Below are positions 41,799 to 49,617 of a DNA stretch of 64,000 nucleotides, piece after piece (positions within the stretch are counted from its first letter, which is position 1; each line of letters begins with the position of its first letter). Both the position numbers and the translations under genes were made by a program. This DNA comes from UBA1794 sp050946375 (GTDB lineage: Bacteria; Bacteroidota; Bacteroidia; Bacteroidales; Bacteroidaceae): NCBI GenBank assembly GCA_050946375.1, contig JBMNUT010000003.1:1-64000 (forward strand). Reading direction: 5' to 3'. The notes under the pieces are model-generated. The model saw only the letters and a program-made list of their open reading frames with translations. It was not told where the DNA came from and ran no database searches.

Positions 41799-42362
41799 AT
41801 GAAATACTTGGTTGTGGGGTTGGGGAACATTGGTGAAGAATACCGTGGAACCCGCCACAATATAGGATTCAGAGTATTGGACGCCTTCGCGAAGGCGTCC
41901 AATCTTGTTTTTCAGACGGCGCGTTACGGCGCAATAGCCCGCGTCTCTCTGAAGGGAAGGGACGTTTTGCTGCTGGAGCCTTCCACTTATATGAATTTGA
42001 GTGGCAATGCGGTCCGTTATTGGATGCAGCAGGAAAAAATACCGTTGGAGAATCTGCTGGTTGTCGTGGATGACTTGGCGCTCCCCGTGGGTACTTTACG
42101 GCTGAAGGGGAAAGGTTCCGATGCCGGGCATAATGGCTTGAAGCATATTGCGGAGACATTAGGCACGCAAGACTATGCCCGTTTGCGCATTGGCATCGGG
42201 AATGACTTTCCGCGCGGCCGGCAAATAGAATTCGTGTTGGGGCATTTTTCGGCTGACGACGAGAAGGTATTGGATGAACGTATCCCTCTGGCTGTCGAAG
42301 CGGTGAAGAGTTTTGTCCTGGCCGGTTTGACTATTACGATGAATCAATATAATAAGAAGTAG
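41799..42362 (+). CDS. pth: Peptidyl-tRNA hydrolase
   Basis: Pth recycles peptidyl-tRNA released from ribosomes. The 187 aa have the catalytic N-terminal motif YLVVGLGNIGEEYRGTRHNIGF (Asn and His), TYMNLSGNAVRYWM, LVVVDDLALPVGTLRLKGKG (catalytic Asp) and AGHNGLKHIAETLGTQDYARLRIG. Length is normal. A 26-bp perfect palindrome lies inside the gene at 41877-41902. Confidence 0.96.
   Translation: MKYLVVGLGNIGEEYRGTRHNIGFRVLDAFAKASNLVFQTARYGAIARVSLKGRDVLLLEPSTYMNLSGNAVRYWMQQEKIPLENLLVVVDDLALPVGTLRLKGKGSDAGHNGLKHIAETLGTQDYARLRIGIGNDFPRGRQIEFVLGHFSADDEKVLDERIPLAVEAVKSFVLAGLTITMNQYNKK
41877..41902. repeat. 26-bp perfect palindrome inside pth
   Basis: Each half is TTGGACGCCTTCG (41877-41889) followed by its reverse complement (41890-41902). 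It codes for part of LDAFAKASN, which fits the family, so it does not disturb the protein. Confidence 0.85.
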
Positions 42363-42408
42363 CATTTGCTTCGCCGCTGCGGAGCAGGCGCATAGCGTGG
42401 AACACACA

Positions 42409-42831
42409 ATGGAAGCACGGATTGACAAATGGTTATGGGCTGTCCGGATATTCAAGACGCGTACGATTGCTGCGGAAGCATGCAAGAAAGGCCGGGTTAT
42501 GCTGAACGGAGTTGCCATAAAGCCTTCGCGAATGGTGAAGGAAGGCGATGTGGTGCAGGTCCGCAAGTCCCCGGTTGTGTATTCTTTCAAGGTGCTTCAG
42601 GCCATTGAGAAGCGCGTCGGTGCCAAACTGGTGCCGGACTGTATGCAGAATGTCACTACGCCCGACCAGCTGGAACTGCTTGAAATGACTCGTCTGAACG
42701 GCTTTGTCAACCGTATGCGCGGCACGGGACGCCCGACCAAGAAGGAGCGTCGCGAGCTCGAGCAGTTTATCGAGCCGGCCGATGCGGGCGAATATAGCTT
42801 TGACTTTGACGATTGGGACGACGAGACCTGA
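42409..42831 (+). CDS. hslR: RNA-binding S4 domain protein, Hsp15-like
   Basis: The product has 140 aa from the ATG at 42409; a GTG at 42397 would add four residues. The S4 domain (EARIDKWLWAVRIFKTRTIA, CKKGRVMLNGVAIKPSRMVKEGD) and basic helix (GRPTKKERRELEQF) match Hsp15, which binds free 50S subunits carrying nascent chains and helps rescue them. The acidic end (FDFDDWDDE) is typical of Bacteroidetes forms. Likely co-transcribed with L25 and pth, a translation-quality cluster. Confidence 0.9.
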   Translation: MEARIDKWLWAVRIFKTRTIAAEACKKGRVMLNGVAIKPSRMVKEGDVVQVRKSPVVYSFKVLQAIEKRVGAKLVPDCMQNVTTPDQLELLEMTRLNGFVNRMRGTGRPTKKERRELEQFIEPADAGEYSFDFDDWDDET

Positions 42832-42899
42832 TTCATATTTCTGAAACTGCCGCATTGGGTGCGGCTGACAGCCTTTCTTTTTGATTCTTTCGGACTATG

Positions 42900-42955
42900 A
42901 GACGAGCCGAAGTGCAGCATGACTTCAACGAAAGTCACTGCACTTCGGCTCGTCT
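42900..42955. repeat. Long hairpin between hslR and phoH
   Basis: Perfect 18-bp arms AGACGAGCCGAAGTGCAG (42900-42917) and its complement (42938-42955). The loop has its own 6-bp stem (TGACTT/AAGTCA). There is no T-tract, so simple Rho-independent termination is not clear. It sits at the convergent junction and directly abuts repeat copy G. Confidence 0.8.
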
Positions 42956-43001
42956 TATGCGGCACTTTTGGGCGAAAGTTCCAGCCTTTTTTTGTGCAAA
43001 G
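42954..43001. repeat. Dispersed semi-palindromic repeat, copy G
   Basis: Reads ATGCGGCACTTTTGGGCGAAAG, sharing ATGCGGCACTT with copies E and K. Directly follows the long hairpin. Confidence 0.6.
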
Positions 43002-43023
43002 CAGGGCGTTTCTTCTCCGTTCC

Positions 43024-44352
43024 TCAGAGCAGGTTGCTTGCCAGTTCGGCCAGTTCGCTGCGTTCTCCCCGCACGAGATTGATATGCGCGAAGAGATTTT
43101 GTCCCCGCATGCGGTTGATCATGTAGATAAGCCCGTTGGATTCAGCGTCCAGATAAGGCTGGTCTATCTGTTGCAAGTCGCCTGTAAATACGATTTTCGT
43201 CCCTTCTCCCGCCCGGGTTACGATGGTTTTTATTTCGTGTGGCGTCAGGTTCTGCGCTTCGTCTATGATGCAGTATGTCTCGCTCAGGCTCCTTCCGCGT
43301 ATGAAGGCAAGGGCTTCTATGACGAGCTGCCCGCTTTTTTGCAAATCCTCAATCTTTTTCACTTCCGACGAGTTCGGCGCGAACTGATGGCGTATCACGT
43401 TCAGGTTGTCGAAGAGCGGCTGCATGTAGGGAGCCACCTTCTCTTGCGCATTTCCGGGCAGGTATCCGAGGTCTTTGTTGCTCAGGGCAATGATGGGGCG
43501 CGCCAGTAAAATCTGTTTGTATTCGCTCATTTGGGACAGAGCGGCGGCCAGTGCCAGCAAAGTCTTTCCCGTTCCAGCCTTTCCCGTAAGGCTTACCAGC
43601 TTAACTTCCGGATCGGTCAGGACTTCCAGGGCAAAAGTTTGTTCCGTGTTGCGGGGTTCTATGCCGAAGTGCTTCGACTTCAGGACGCGTTTTACGGTCT
43701 TTTGGAAAGGATTGAAGCGTGCCAGTACCGAGCTGCGCTCACTTTTCAGCACGAAGCATTCGTTGGCGATGATTTTGTCTTTCAGCTCCCCCAAGTCTTC
43801 GATGGGGATTCCGTCGCGCGATGAATAGATTCGGTCGATTAGTTCCGAGGCAATTCCTTCGAACGTACGGTTCGTATTCTCGAAAATCTGCGTCTGCGGT
43901 ACTTTATCGGTGGTGTAGTCTTCAGCTACGATATGGATGGACCTGGCTTTCATGCGCAGGTTCATGTCTTTTGTTACCAGGATGGTCGGCTGTTTCGGGT
44001 CGTTTGTTGCCAGCCAGTCGGCCAGTCCTAATATAATGTGGTCTGCTTTTTTCTCGGGGAAAGCCTCATTCACCCGTTTCGTACTCAGAGTGGACGGTTT
44101 GATGAAGAGCCTTCCCTGTCCGCCGCAAAGCGGTGCGCCATCGGTGAAGAGGTTGTCGTCAGTAATCTCGTCGAGATAGCGGATAAAGCTACGCGCATTA
44201 TAATTTATCTGCTCGCTACCTTTCTTAAAGCGGTCGAGTTCTTCCAAGACCGCTACGGAGAGATACACATTGTTCTCTTGGAAATGTTCCAAACACGAAG
44301 CATCGTGCAAGATTACGTTTGTGTCCAGCACAAAGTTTTTCTTCGTTCCCAT
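43024..44352 (-). CDS. PhoH-family ATPase with N-terminal PIN domain
   Basis: The product has 442 aa. The PIN ribonuclease-like domain (about 1-135) shows KNFVLDTNVILHDA with the first acidic ligand and later Asp residues (LGLADWLA). The PhoH ATPase domain (about 230-440) has Walker A LTGKAGTGKTLLALAA, PIIALSNKDLGYLPG and Walker B TYCIIDEAQNLTPHEIK. PhoH2-type PIN-PhoH fusions act as RNA helicase/ribonucleases. Single gene, convergent with hslR and divergent from folC. Confidence 0.93.
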   Translation of the reverse strand: MGTKKNFVLDTNVILHDASCLEHFQENNVYLSVAVLEELDRFKKGSEQINYNARSFIRYLDEITDDNLFTDGAPLCGGQGRLFIKPSTLSTKRVNEAFPEKKADHIILGLADWLATNDPKQPTILVTKDMNLRMKARSIHIVAEDYTTDKVPQTQIFENTNRTFEGIASELIDRIYSSRDGIPIEDLGELKDKIIANECFVLKSERSSVLARFNPFQKTVKRVLKSKHFGIEPRNTEQTFALEVLTDPEVKLVSLTGKAGTGKTLLALAAALSQMSEYKQILLARPIIALSNKDLGYLPGNAQEKVAPYMQPLFDNLNVIRHQFAPNSSEVKKIEDLQKSGQLVIEALAFIRGRSLSETYCIIDEAQNLTPHEIKTIVTRAGEGTKIVFTGDLQQIDQPYLDAESNGLIYMINRMRGQNLFAHINLVRGERSELAELASNLL

Positions 44353-44444
44353 GGTTGACTTTAGTTTTTAATGTGGATATTTGCACGAAATATAGAGAAT
44401 AATTGGGCAAATGACGAAAAAGAGCCCGTTAATTTACATGAAAT

Positions 44445-45842
44445 ATGGATTATCAGACAACAATCGACTACCTTTTTGACCGCTTACCAATGTTTCAGCA
44501 GCAGGGCGCCGGCGCTTACAAGGAAGGGTTGCAGAACACGCTGGAACTCGACCGCCACTTTGGGCATCCGCACCGTGCTTATCCCACCATTCATGTGGCG
44601 GGAACCAACGGAAAAGGCTCGTGTGCGCATACTTTGGCGGCTGTTTTGCAGAGTGCGGGCTATCGCGTGGGACTTTACACCTCGCCTCATCTGGTAGACT
44701 TCCGCGAACGTATCCGAATCAACGGAGTCCCTATGGAAAAGGACTTCGTGGTTGACTTTGTAGCGCGTGAGCGTTCGTTTTTTGAGCCGCTGAATGCATC
44801 GTTTTTCGAGGTGACTACGGCGATGGCGTTCCTCTATTTTGCACAAAAGCAGGTGGATGTAGCCGTTATCGAGGTCGGTTTGGGCGGAAGGCTGGACTGT
44901 ACGAACATTATCCGTCCCCGCCTTTCGGTAATCACCAATATCAGTCTGGACCATACGAAGCTGCTCGGGACAACTCTGCCGGCGATTGCAGCGGAAAAGG
45001 CCGGGATTATCAAGGAGGACGTACCGGTAGTCATCGGAGAGGCCAACGACTCTACCCGTCCGGTCTTCCAGAAAAAGGCCGAAGCGGTGCATGCCCCGAT
45101 TGTTTTTGCCGAGGATTCGCCGATGCTGCTCGATGTCGTCCCGTCTGTTGCGGCAGAGGGAGGCTATGATTATTCTGCCTCTTCTCCGCTGGCCTTGGAG
45201 GGGGAGCGCACGCTTGTCTATGATAATCCTTATCTTTCGCAGCAGGCTCCTTTCCCCGAGGTGCTTCGCTTCCACGGGGAGCTGGGTGGATTCTGTCAGC
45301 CGCACAATACCGAAACAATTCTTCATGCGTTGAAGGTACTTTACCGCTCCGGCTTTTCGTTTGACGAGCGCCATATTCAGGAAGGTTTTGCCCATGTGGT
45401 TGAGCTGACCGGCTTGCACGGCCGTTGGGAACGGCTGCCGTTGCCCGGTGCTCCCTGTCCCGTGTTTTGTGATACGGCGCATAATCCGGGAGGCATTTCC
45501 TATGTGGTCGAGCAACTTGCCCGGCAGTCGTGCCGGCAAATGCACGTGGTAATCGGTATGGTCAACGATAAGGATGTCGCTTCCGTGCTGCGGCTGTTGC
45601 CTGCTTCAGCTGTCTACTATTTTACGCAGGCTTCGGTGCGCCGTGCCATTCCCTGTGAGGAGTTTCGGGCGATGGCTGCCGATTATGGTTTGCGGGGCGA
45701 GGCATATCCTTCGGTGGAGCAAGCTGTTGGCGAGGCCATGCGGCGCGCGTCGGGCGAGGATTTCATCTTTGTGGGTGGAAGCTCTTTTGTTGTGGCCGAT
45801 TTGTGGGCTTCTTCTTTGTGCGCGGGATTGCGCAAAGATTGA
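44445..45842 (+). CDS. folC: Folylpolyglutamate synthase / dihydrofolate synthase
   Basis: FolC adds glutamate to dihydropteroate and folates. The 465 aa show FGHPHRAYPTIHVAGTNGKGS (ATP P-loop), VGLYTSPHLVDFRERIRING, EVGLGGRLDCTNII and, in the C-terminal Mur-ligase-type domain, CDTAHNPGG. Slightly longer than average because of an insertion at about 235-275 (DYSASSPLALEGERTLVYDN). A strong bidirectional terminator follows. Confidence 0.95.
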   Translation: MDYQTTIDYLFDRLPMFQQQGAGAYKEGLQNTLELDRHFGHPHRAYPTIHVAGTNGKGSCAHTLAAVLQSAGYRVGLYTSPHLVDFRERIRINGVPMEKDFVVDFVARERSFFEPLNASFFEVTTAMAFLYFAQKQVDVAVIEVGLGGRLDCTNIIRPRLSVITNISLDHTKLLGTTLPAIAAEKAGIIKEDVPVVIGEANDSTRPVFQKKAEAVHAPIVFAEDSPMLLDVVPSVAAEGGYDYSASSPLALEGERTLVYDNPYLSQQAPFPEVLRFHGELGGFCQPHNTETILHALKVLYRSGFSFDERHIQEGFAHVVELTGLHGRWERLPLPGAPCPVFCDTAHNPGGISYVVEQLARQSCRQMHVVIGMVNDKDVASVLRLLPASAVYYFTQASVRRAIPCEEFRAMAADYGLRGEAYPSVEQAVGEAMRRASGEDFIFVGGSSFVVADLWASSLCAGLRKD

Positions 45843-45863
45843 AAAGTGGAGGCACTTGAACGA

Positions 45864-45903
45864 AAAAGTCCCGGCACTCTTGAGCAGGAGTGCCGGGACT
45901 TTT
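45864..45903. terminator. Bidirectional terminator between folC and ridA
   Basis: Perfect 16-bp arms AAAAGTCCCGGCACTC (45864-45879) and GAGTGCCGGGACTTTT (45888-45903). T-runs leave the hairpin on both strands, in a convergent gap. Confidence 0.95.
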
Positions 45904-45924
45904 TATTGCTTGATGCAGTCTGTC

Positions 45925-46302
45925 TTATTTCTTGACGGCAATGGTCTCGACTTCTACGAGGGCGCCTTTGGGAATTTCCCGCACGGCTACGGCCGAGCGT
46001 GCCGGGTAGGGGGCTTTAAAGAACTCGGCATATACGGCGTTCATCGGTGCGAAGAGGGACATATCGGCCAGGAAAACGGTTGTTTTCACAACGTTGTCCA
46101 ACGAAAGTCCAGCAGCTTCCAGTATGTTCTGCACGTTGGTGAGCGACTGGCGCGTCTGGGCTTCGATGCCTTCGGGCATGACTCCGGTGGTCGGGTCGAT
46201 GGGGATTTGGCCGGAAGTGAATACGAAATCGCCGATTTCGATGGCTTGACTGTACGGTCCGATAGCGCCGGGCGCTTTTTCTGTGGCAATAGGTGTTTTC
46301 AT
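45925..46302 (-). CDS. ridA: RidA family enamine/imine deaminase
   Basis: RidA hydrolyses reactive enamine/imine intermediates such as 2-aminoacrylate. The 125 aa have APGAIGPYSQAIEIGDFVFTSGQIP, GIEAQTRQSLTNVQNILEAAG, the catalytic Arg region PYPARSAVAVREIPKGALVEVE and the invariant C-terminal Glu. Length is normal. Single gene with a shared terminator. Confidence 0.95.
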   Translation of the reverse strand: MKTPIATEKAPGAIGPYSQAIEIGDFVFTSGQIPIDPTTGVMPEGIEAQTRQSLTNVQNILEAAGLSLDNVVKTTVFLADMSLFAPMNAVYAEFFKAPYPARSAVAVREIPKGALVEVETIAVKK

Positions 46303-46366
46303 TTTGCTTTACTTTTTAATGAGGTTATGAGGTTGTTTCCCTCCTGCGGGGAGGGCATTCTCGTCT

Positions 46367-46771
46367 CTATCCCAGGCTGCCTTCCAACATGTTCCCCAGG
46401 ATGATGGCCAGCACCAATGCGGTAATGCCCACGTAGAGCCAGTCTTTTACCTTGAAGAACAGTATCAAGGAGAGGAATACCCGCATGACGGGCGTAAAAA
46501 TCAGCAGCACTACGCCGAGCTGCATCCATTCTTTGGCATGGAAGTGAATCACTCCTTCCCAGATGCCCCGGGCGGTGGTGAACGAAGCGCTCTCGCTGTG
46601 GAATTCCCGGTAGTCGGGAATCGGTTCGAGTCCGTGGGCAATGAGGTAATAGATGCCTCCGGCTATGGCCACGATGCAGGCCGTCACCACACCGATGCGC
46701 AAGGCGTGACCGATGACGTCCTGCATTTTGTGGGAAGAGAGGGAAGTGTTAGAATTTTCCGTTGAAGCCAT
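46367..46771 (-). CDS. DUF1634 membrane protein
   Basis: The product has 134 aa and three transmembrane helices (ALRIGVVTACIVAIAGGIYY; QLGVVLLIFTPVMRVFLSLI; LYVGITALVLAIILGNML). This matches DUF1634, a family almost always encoded beside a TauE/SafE exporter, as here with a 23-bp overlap of the preceding gene. Probably an accessory subunit; function unproven. Confidence 0.85.
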   Translation of the reverse strand: MASTENSNTSLSSHKMQDVIGHALRIGVVTACIVAIAGGIYYLIAHGLEPIPDYREFHSESASFTTARGIWEGVIHFHAKEWMQLGVVLLIFTPVMRVFLSLILFFKVKDWLYVGITALVLAIILGNMLEGSLG

Positions 46772-47588
46772 TGTAAATCATGTTTATGGCGACTAATAAA
46801 ATCGCGATGGCGAAAATGCGTCTCAGTACGGTCACTTTCATCCGTTTCAGCAGGCGGGCGCCGGTCAGGGCTCCCATCAATACGCCTACCATTACGGGGA
46901 AAGCAATGCCCGGGTCGATATATCCGCGCTGTAAGTAGATAACCGCGCTGGCCGCAGCCGTAACGCCGATCATGAAATTACTGGTCGTAGTGCTCACTTT
47001 GAAAGGTACTTTCATCACCGTGTCCATAGCCAGCACCTTGAGTACGCCGCTCCCGATGCCTAAAAGTCCGGAGAGTACTCCGGCTACGGTCATGATGGAG
47101 AATCCGCCCGCTACGTGGGTCAGTTCGTAACTCTTCAGCCCTCCTTGCTGGGTGGGGTAGGTGCTGTGCAGTTTCAGGCGCGTCGCGAGTCGGCTGCCCT
47201 GCACCCCCGTGTGGTCCGTGCCGCGCCGTTGGGTCATGACGGCGGTGAAGATGAGGACGAAGCCGTAGATTATGGCAATGGTGTTAGTCGGTGTCCACAA
47301 GGCGATGATGGCTCCTACGACGGCTCCTATGGTAGTAGCGATTTCGAGGAACATGCCCAGGCGGATGTTGGTGATGCCTTCGCGCACGTACGCGCTGGCC
47401 GACCCGGAAGAAGTCGCGATGGAGGCCACGAGAGCCGCACCGATGGCGTAGCGGAAGTCTACGCCGAACCCTAAGGTCAACAGGGGGATTACTACTACTC
47501 CGCCGCCCAGTCCTGTGAGCGAGCCTAAAAGTCCGGCGGCATAGGCGCCGAGCAAAAGAATAATTGTGAAGACTAATACGGTTACCAT
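46749..47588 (-). CDS. TauE/SafE family sulfite or organosulfur exporter
   Basis: The product has 279 aa from the ATG at 47586-47588; a TTG at 47600 would add MPPG. It shows eight hydrophobic segments and the duplicated TauE motifs: LLGSLTGLGGGVVVIPLLTLGF with YAIGAALVASIATSS, then SGLLGIGSGVLKVLAMDTVMKVPFKVSTTTSNFMIG. Family members export sulfite, sulfoacetate or related anions; the substrate is not predictable. The end overlaps the DUF1634 gene, indicating translational coupling. Confidence 0.88.
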   Translation of the reverse strand: MVTVLVFTIILLLGAYAAGLLGSLTGLGGGVVVIPLLTLGFGVDFRYAIGAALVASIATSSGSASAYVREGITNIRLGMFLEIATTIGAVVGAIIALWTPTNTIAIIYGFVLIFTAVMTQRRGTDHTGVQGSRLATRLKLHSTYPTQQGGLKSYELTHVAGGFSIMTVAGVLSGLLGIGSGVLKVLAMDTVMKVPFKVSTTTSNFMIGVTAAASAVIYLQRGYIDPGIAFPVMVGVLMGALTGARLLKRMKVTVLRRIFAIAILLVAINMIYNGFNGKF

Positions 47589-47693
47589 ACCGGGCGGCAA
47601 AGATACAGAATCTGTCCGTTTTTGTCAACCCCGCCGGAGCAAAAAAGATGGCTCGTGCGGTGCGTCCGGGGAAATGTCTTGCTGCGGACAAGA

Positions 47694-47746
47694 AAAACCT
47701 GCAAGGCTCTCGGGAAAAAGCCTTGCAGGTTTTCAGGAAAAGGGTT
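47694..47746. repeat. Dispersed repeat copy I forming a perfect hairpin
   Basis: AAAACCTGCAAGGCT (47694-47708) and AGCCTTGCAGGTTTT (47719-47733) are perfect 15-bp arms. The right arm belongs to a 20-mer identical to copy B. It may end the Sel1 transcript on the minus strand. The rest of the 292-bp gap 47,589-47,880 shows no gene or other signal. Confidence 0.8.
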
Positions 47747-47880
47747 AAGGCTTTGGGGAATGAGTCCCGTGCCTTGTATTCGTCCGCTGCAGTCCGGACT
47801 GCCGGAAGTCTCCGGCCGCCTTGCGGGAAGACTGCTGTTGCGGGATGGTTCCATCCTGCCGTGTGGGGCAGGAATGCGGC

Positions 47881-48594
47881 TTAGTGGAAGCGTGCGCGGC
47901 GCAGGAGTTTGGTGGCCTGCTCGTAGCCCTGGTCGGAAGCCATCTGCAGCCAGCGGGCGGCTTCCTTGTGGTCTTGGGGTACGCCCTGGCCGTTGTCGTA
48001 GCATACGCCTACGTTGTACTGTCCGGCGGCATCGCCCTGGTCGGCTGCCTTGCGGTACCAGTTGTACGCCTCTACGGGATTCTTCTCCACGCCGCGGCCG
48101 CGCAGGTAGCAATAGGCCAGGTTGTTCTGGGCGGCCGCATCGCCGGCTTCAGCCGCCTTGCGGAAGTTGTAGGCTGCGCGCTCGTAGTCTTTTTTCACGC
48201 CTTTGCCGCGGTAGTAGCAGGTGCCCAGTCCGACGTAGGCTTTCGTGTAGCCCTGCTCGGCTGCCTTGCGATACCATTCGACGGCTTGTTTGTAGTCTTT
48301 GGGAATGCCGGTGCCGTTGAGCAGGCAGTCGGCCAGCATATTTTGTGCTTCGGGCATGCCCTGTTCAGCAGCCTGTCCGGCCCAAAAGACGGCTTGTGTG
48401 GGGTTTTGTGCCACGCCCGTACCGCTCAGCAGGCAAAGGGCGAGGTTGTATTGGGCTTGTGTGTCGCCCTTTTGGGCATTTTCCATGTAGGTCATGACGT
48501 CTACCGGAGCTTCTCCGGCCGTACTTTGCGCCCGGAGTCCGATGGAACAGAGGGCGAAAGAGAGCAAAAGGTAGTGGAACTTTTTCGTTATCAT
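47881..48594 (-). CDS. Sel1-repeat (TPR-like) secreted protein
   Basis: The product has 237 aa with a signal peptide (residues 1-22, MITKKFHYLLLSFALCSIGL, ending LRA). Five to six tandem Sel1-like repeats of 36 residues follow (A-x2-G-x2-xAQY/NNLAxCxLxGxGVxxxxxxAxxWYRKAAEQG); AYVGLGTCYYRGKGVKKDYERA is a clear unit. These repeats form superhelices for protein binding. The partner is unknown. Confidence 0.87.
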   Translation of the reverse strand: MITKKFHYLLLSFALCSIGLRAQSTAGEAPVDVMTYMENAQKGDTQAQYNLALCLLSGTGVAQNPTQAVFWAGQAAEQGMPEAQNMLADCLLNGTGIPKDYKQAVEWYRKAAEQGYTKAYVGLGTCYYRGKGVKKDYERAAYNFRKAAEAGDAAAQNNLAYCYLRGRGVEKNPVEAYNWYRKAADQGDAAGQYNVGVCYDNGQGVPQDHKEAARWLQMASDQGYEQATKLLRRARFH

Positions 48595-48666
48595 ATTGTC
48601 CTTATCGTTTTGGGGGTTGTTCTTTACATTATAAATAGGTAGGTATCTGGGCTGAAAGAAGCGGGG

Positions 48667-49527
48667 TTAGTGCAGGCTTTCGTCTGTCCAGACAAAAGAA
48701 TCGGGGAATAGTTCCGCCAAGCGGGTGCGCAGCAGGGGCGCTTCTGCCGCTCCGGTGGTTTCCGAAAGGGGGTAAAGGGCGAAGAAGGCCGAGCCGGAGC
48801 CGGTCATCGAGGCATAGAGGGCACCGCTCTCGTAGAGCTTGCTTTTCACGCGGGCCAACTGGGGAAACTGGGGGAAGAGGCTTCCTTCGAAGTCATTGTG
48901 CAGCACCTCGCGCCACTTCGATACGGGATAGTCCAGCACGGCCTGACGCACGGGAATCTCGCTGCGGCGGGGCGTTACGCTCCGGAATGCCGCTGCGGTG
49001 GAGACGAATATGGGCGGCTTGACGATAGCCATGCGGAAGTCGGAGAGAAGTACCGGCACTTTTTCCAATAAGTCTCCCGTGTTTTGCGCAAAAGCGGGGC
49101 AGTTTTTCAGGAAAAACGGGCAGTCTGCTCCCAATGTGCGGGCGTTTTCGGTGAGTTCTTCCTCGGTGAGGCCGAGTGCGAAGAGGCTGTTGAGCAGTTG
49201 GAGCATGGCTGTTGCGTCCGATGAGCCGCCGCCCATTCCGGCTCCGCTGGGGATGACTTTATGAAGGTATATGTCGACGGAAGGTAGGGAGCGCTTTTTT
49301 TCGAGCAACCGGTAGGCGCGTACCACAAGGTTGTCCTCCGCAGCTCCTTCGGGGACGAGGCCGCTCAGGTGAAGACGTGCTTCGCCTTGTCCGGAACGGG
49401 GGGTAACTTCAAGGATATCAGCCAGGGAAATGGGGTAGAAGACGGTTTCCAGATTGTGGTATCCGTCGGGCCTTCGCTCGACGATGTTGAGGCCTAAATT
49501 GATTTTAGCATTGGGGAAGACGATCAT
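48667..49527 (-). CDS. ispE: 4-diphosphocytidyl-2-C-methyl-D-erythritol kinase
   Basis: IspE phosphorylates CDP-ME in the non-mevalonate isoprenoid pathway. The product has 286 aa from the ATG at 49525-49527, where MIVFPNAKINLGLNIVERRPDGYHNLETVF is the conserved GHMP N-terminus; the much longer reading upstream is antisense to dnaB. The ATP motif is VIPSGAGMGGGSSDATAML; GADCPFFL (catalytic Asp) and MTGSGSAFFALY follow. Length is normal. Divergent from dnaB. Confidence 0.95.
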   Translation of the reverse strand: MIVFPNAKINLGLNIVERRPDGYHNLETVFYPISLADILEVTPRSGQGEARLHLSGLVPEGAAEDNLVVRAYRLLEKKRSLPSVDIYLHKVIPSGAGMGGGSSDATAMLQLLNSLFALGLTEEELTENARTLGADCPFFLKNCPAFAQNTGDLLEKVPVLLSDFRMAIVKPPIFVSTAAAFRSVTPRRSEIPVRQAVLDYPVSKWREVLHNDFEGSLFPQFPQLARVKSKLYESGALYASMTGSGSAFFALYPLSETTGAAEAPLLRTRLAELFPDSFVWTDESLH

Positions 49528-49558
49528 AGTCGTATGCGTGAGGGGTAAAACACGAGGG

Positions 49559-49566
49559 CAAAAATA
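49559..49566 (-). promoter_or_regulatory. -7 box for ispE
   Basis: On the minus strand this reads TATTTTTG, exact TAnnTTTG, 32 bp before the ispE ATG. Confidence 0.5.
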
Positions 49567-49587
49567 GGCTTTTTTACTGGGATTTGT

Positions 49588-49595
49588 TACCTTTG
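49588..49595 (+). promoter_or_regulatory. -7 box for dnaB
   Basis: TACCTTTG lies 22 bp before the dnaB ATG in the 90-bp divergent gap; the ispE -7 box is only 21 bp away on the other strand. Confidence 0.6.
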
Positions 49596-49617
49596 CGCGG
49601 GAAATTCGTAAAAAATC

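Noticed and set aside
45574..46404. 276-codon plus-strand frame overlapping the folC end and ridA
   Set aside because: It overlaps two well-supported genes and crosses a strong terminator; no motifs.
49050..49115. Repeat-like sequence (GGCACTTTTTCC, then CAGTTTTTCAGG) inside ispE
   Set aside because: The protein has normal IspE length and sequence here (GADCPFFLKNCPAF), so no insertion is needed to explain it.
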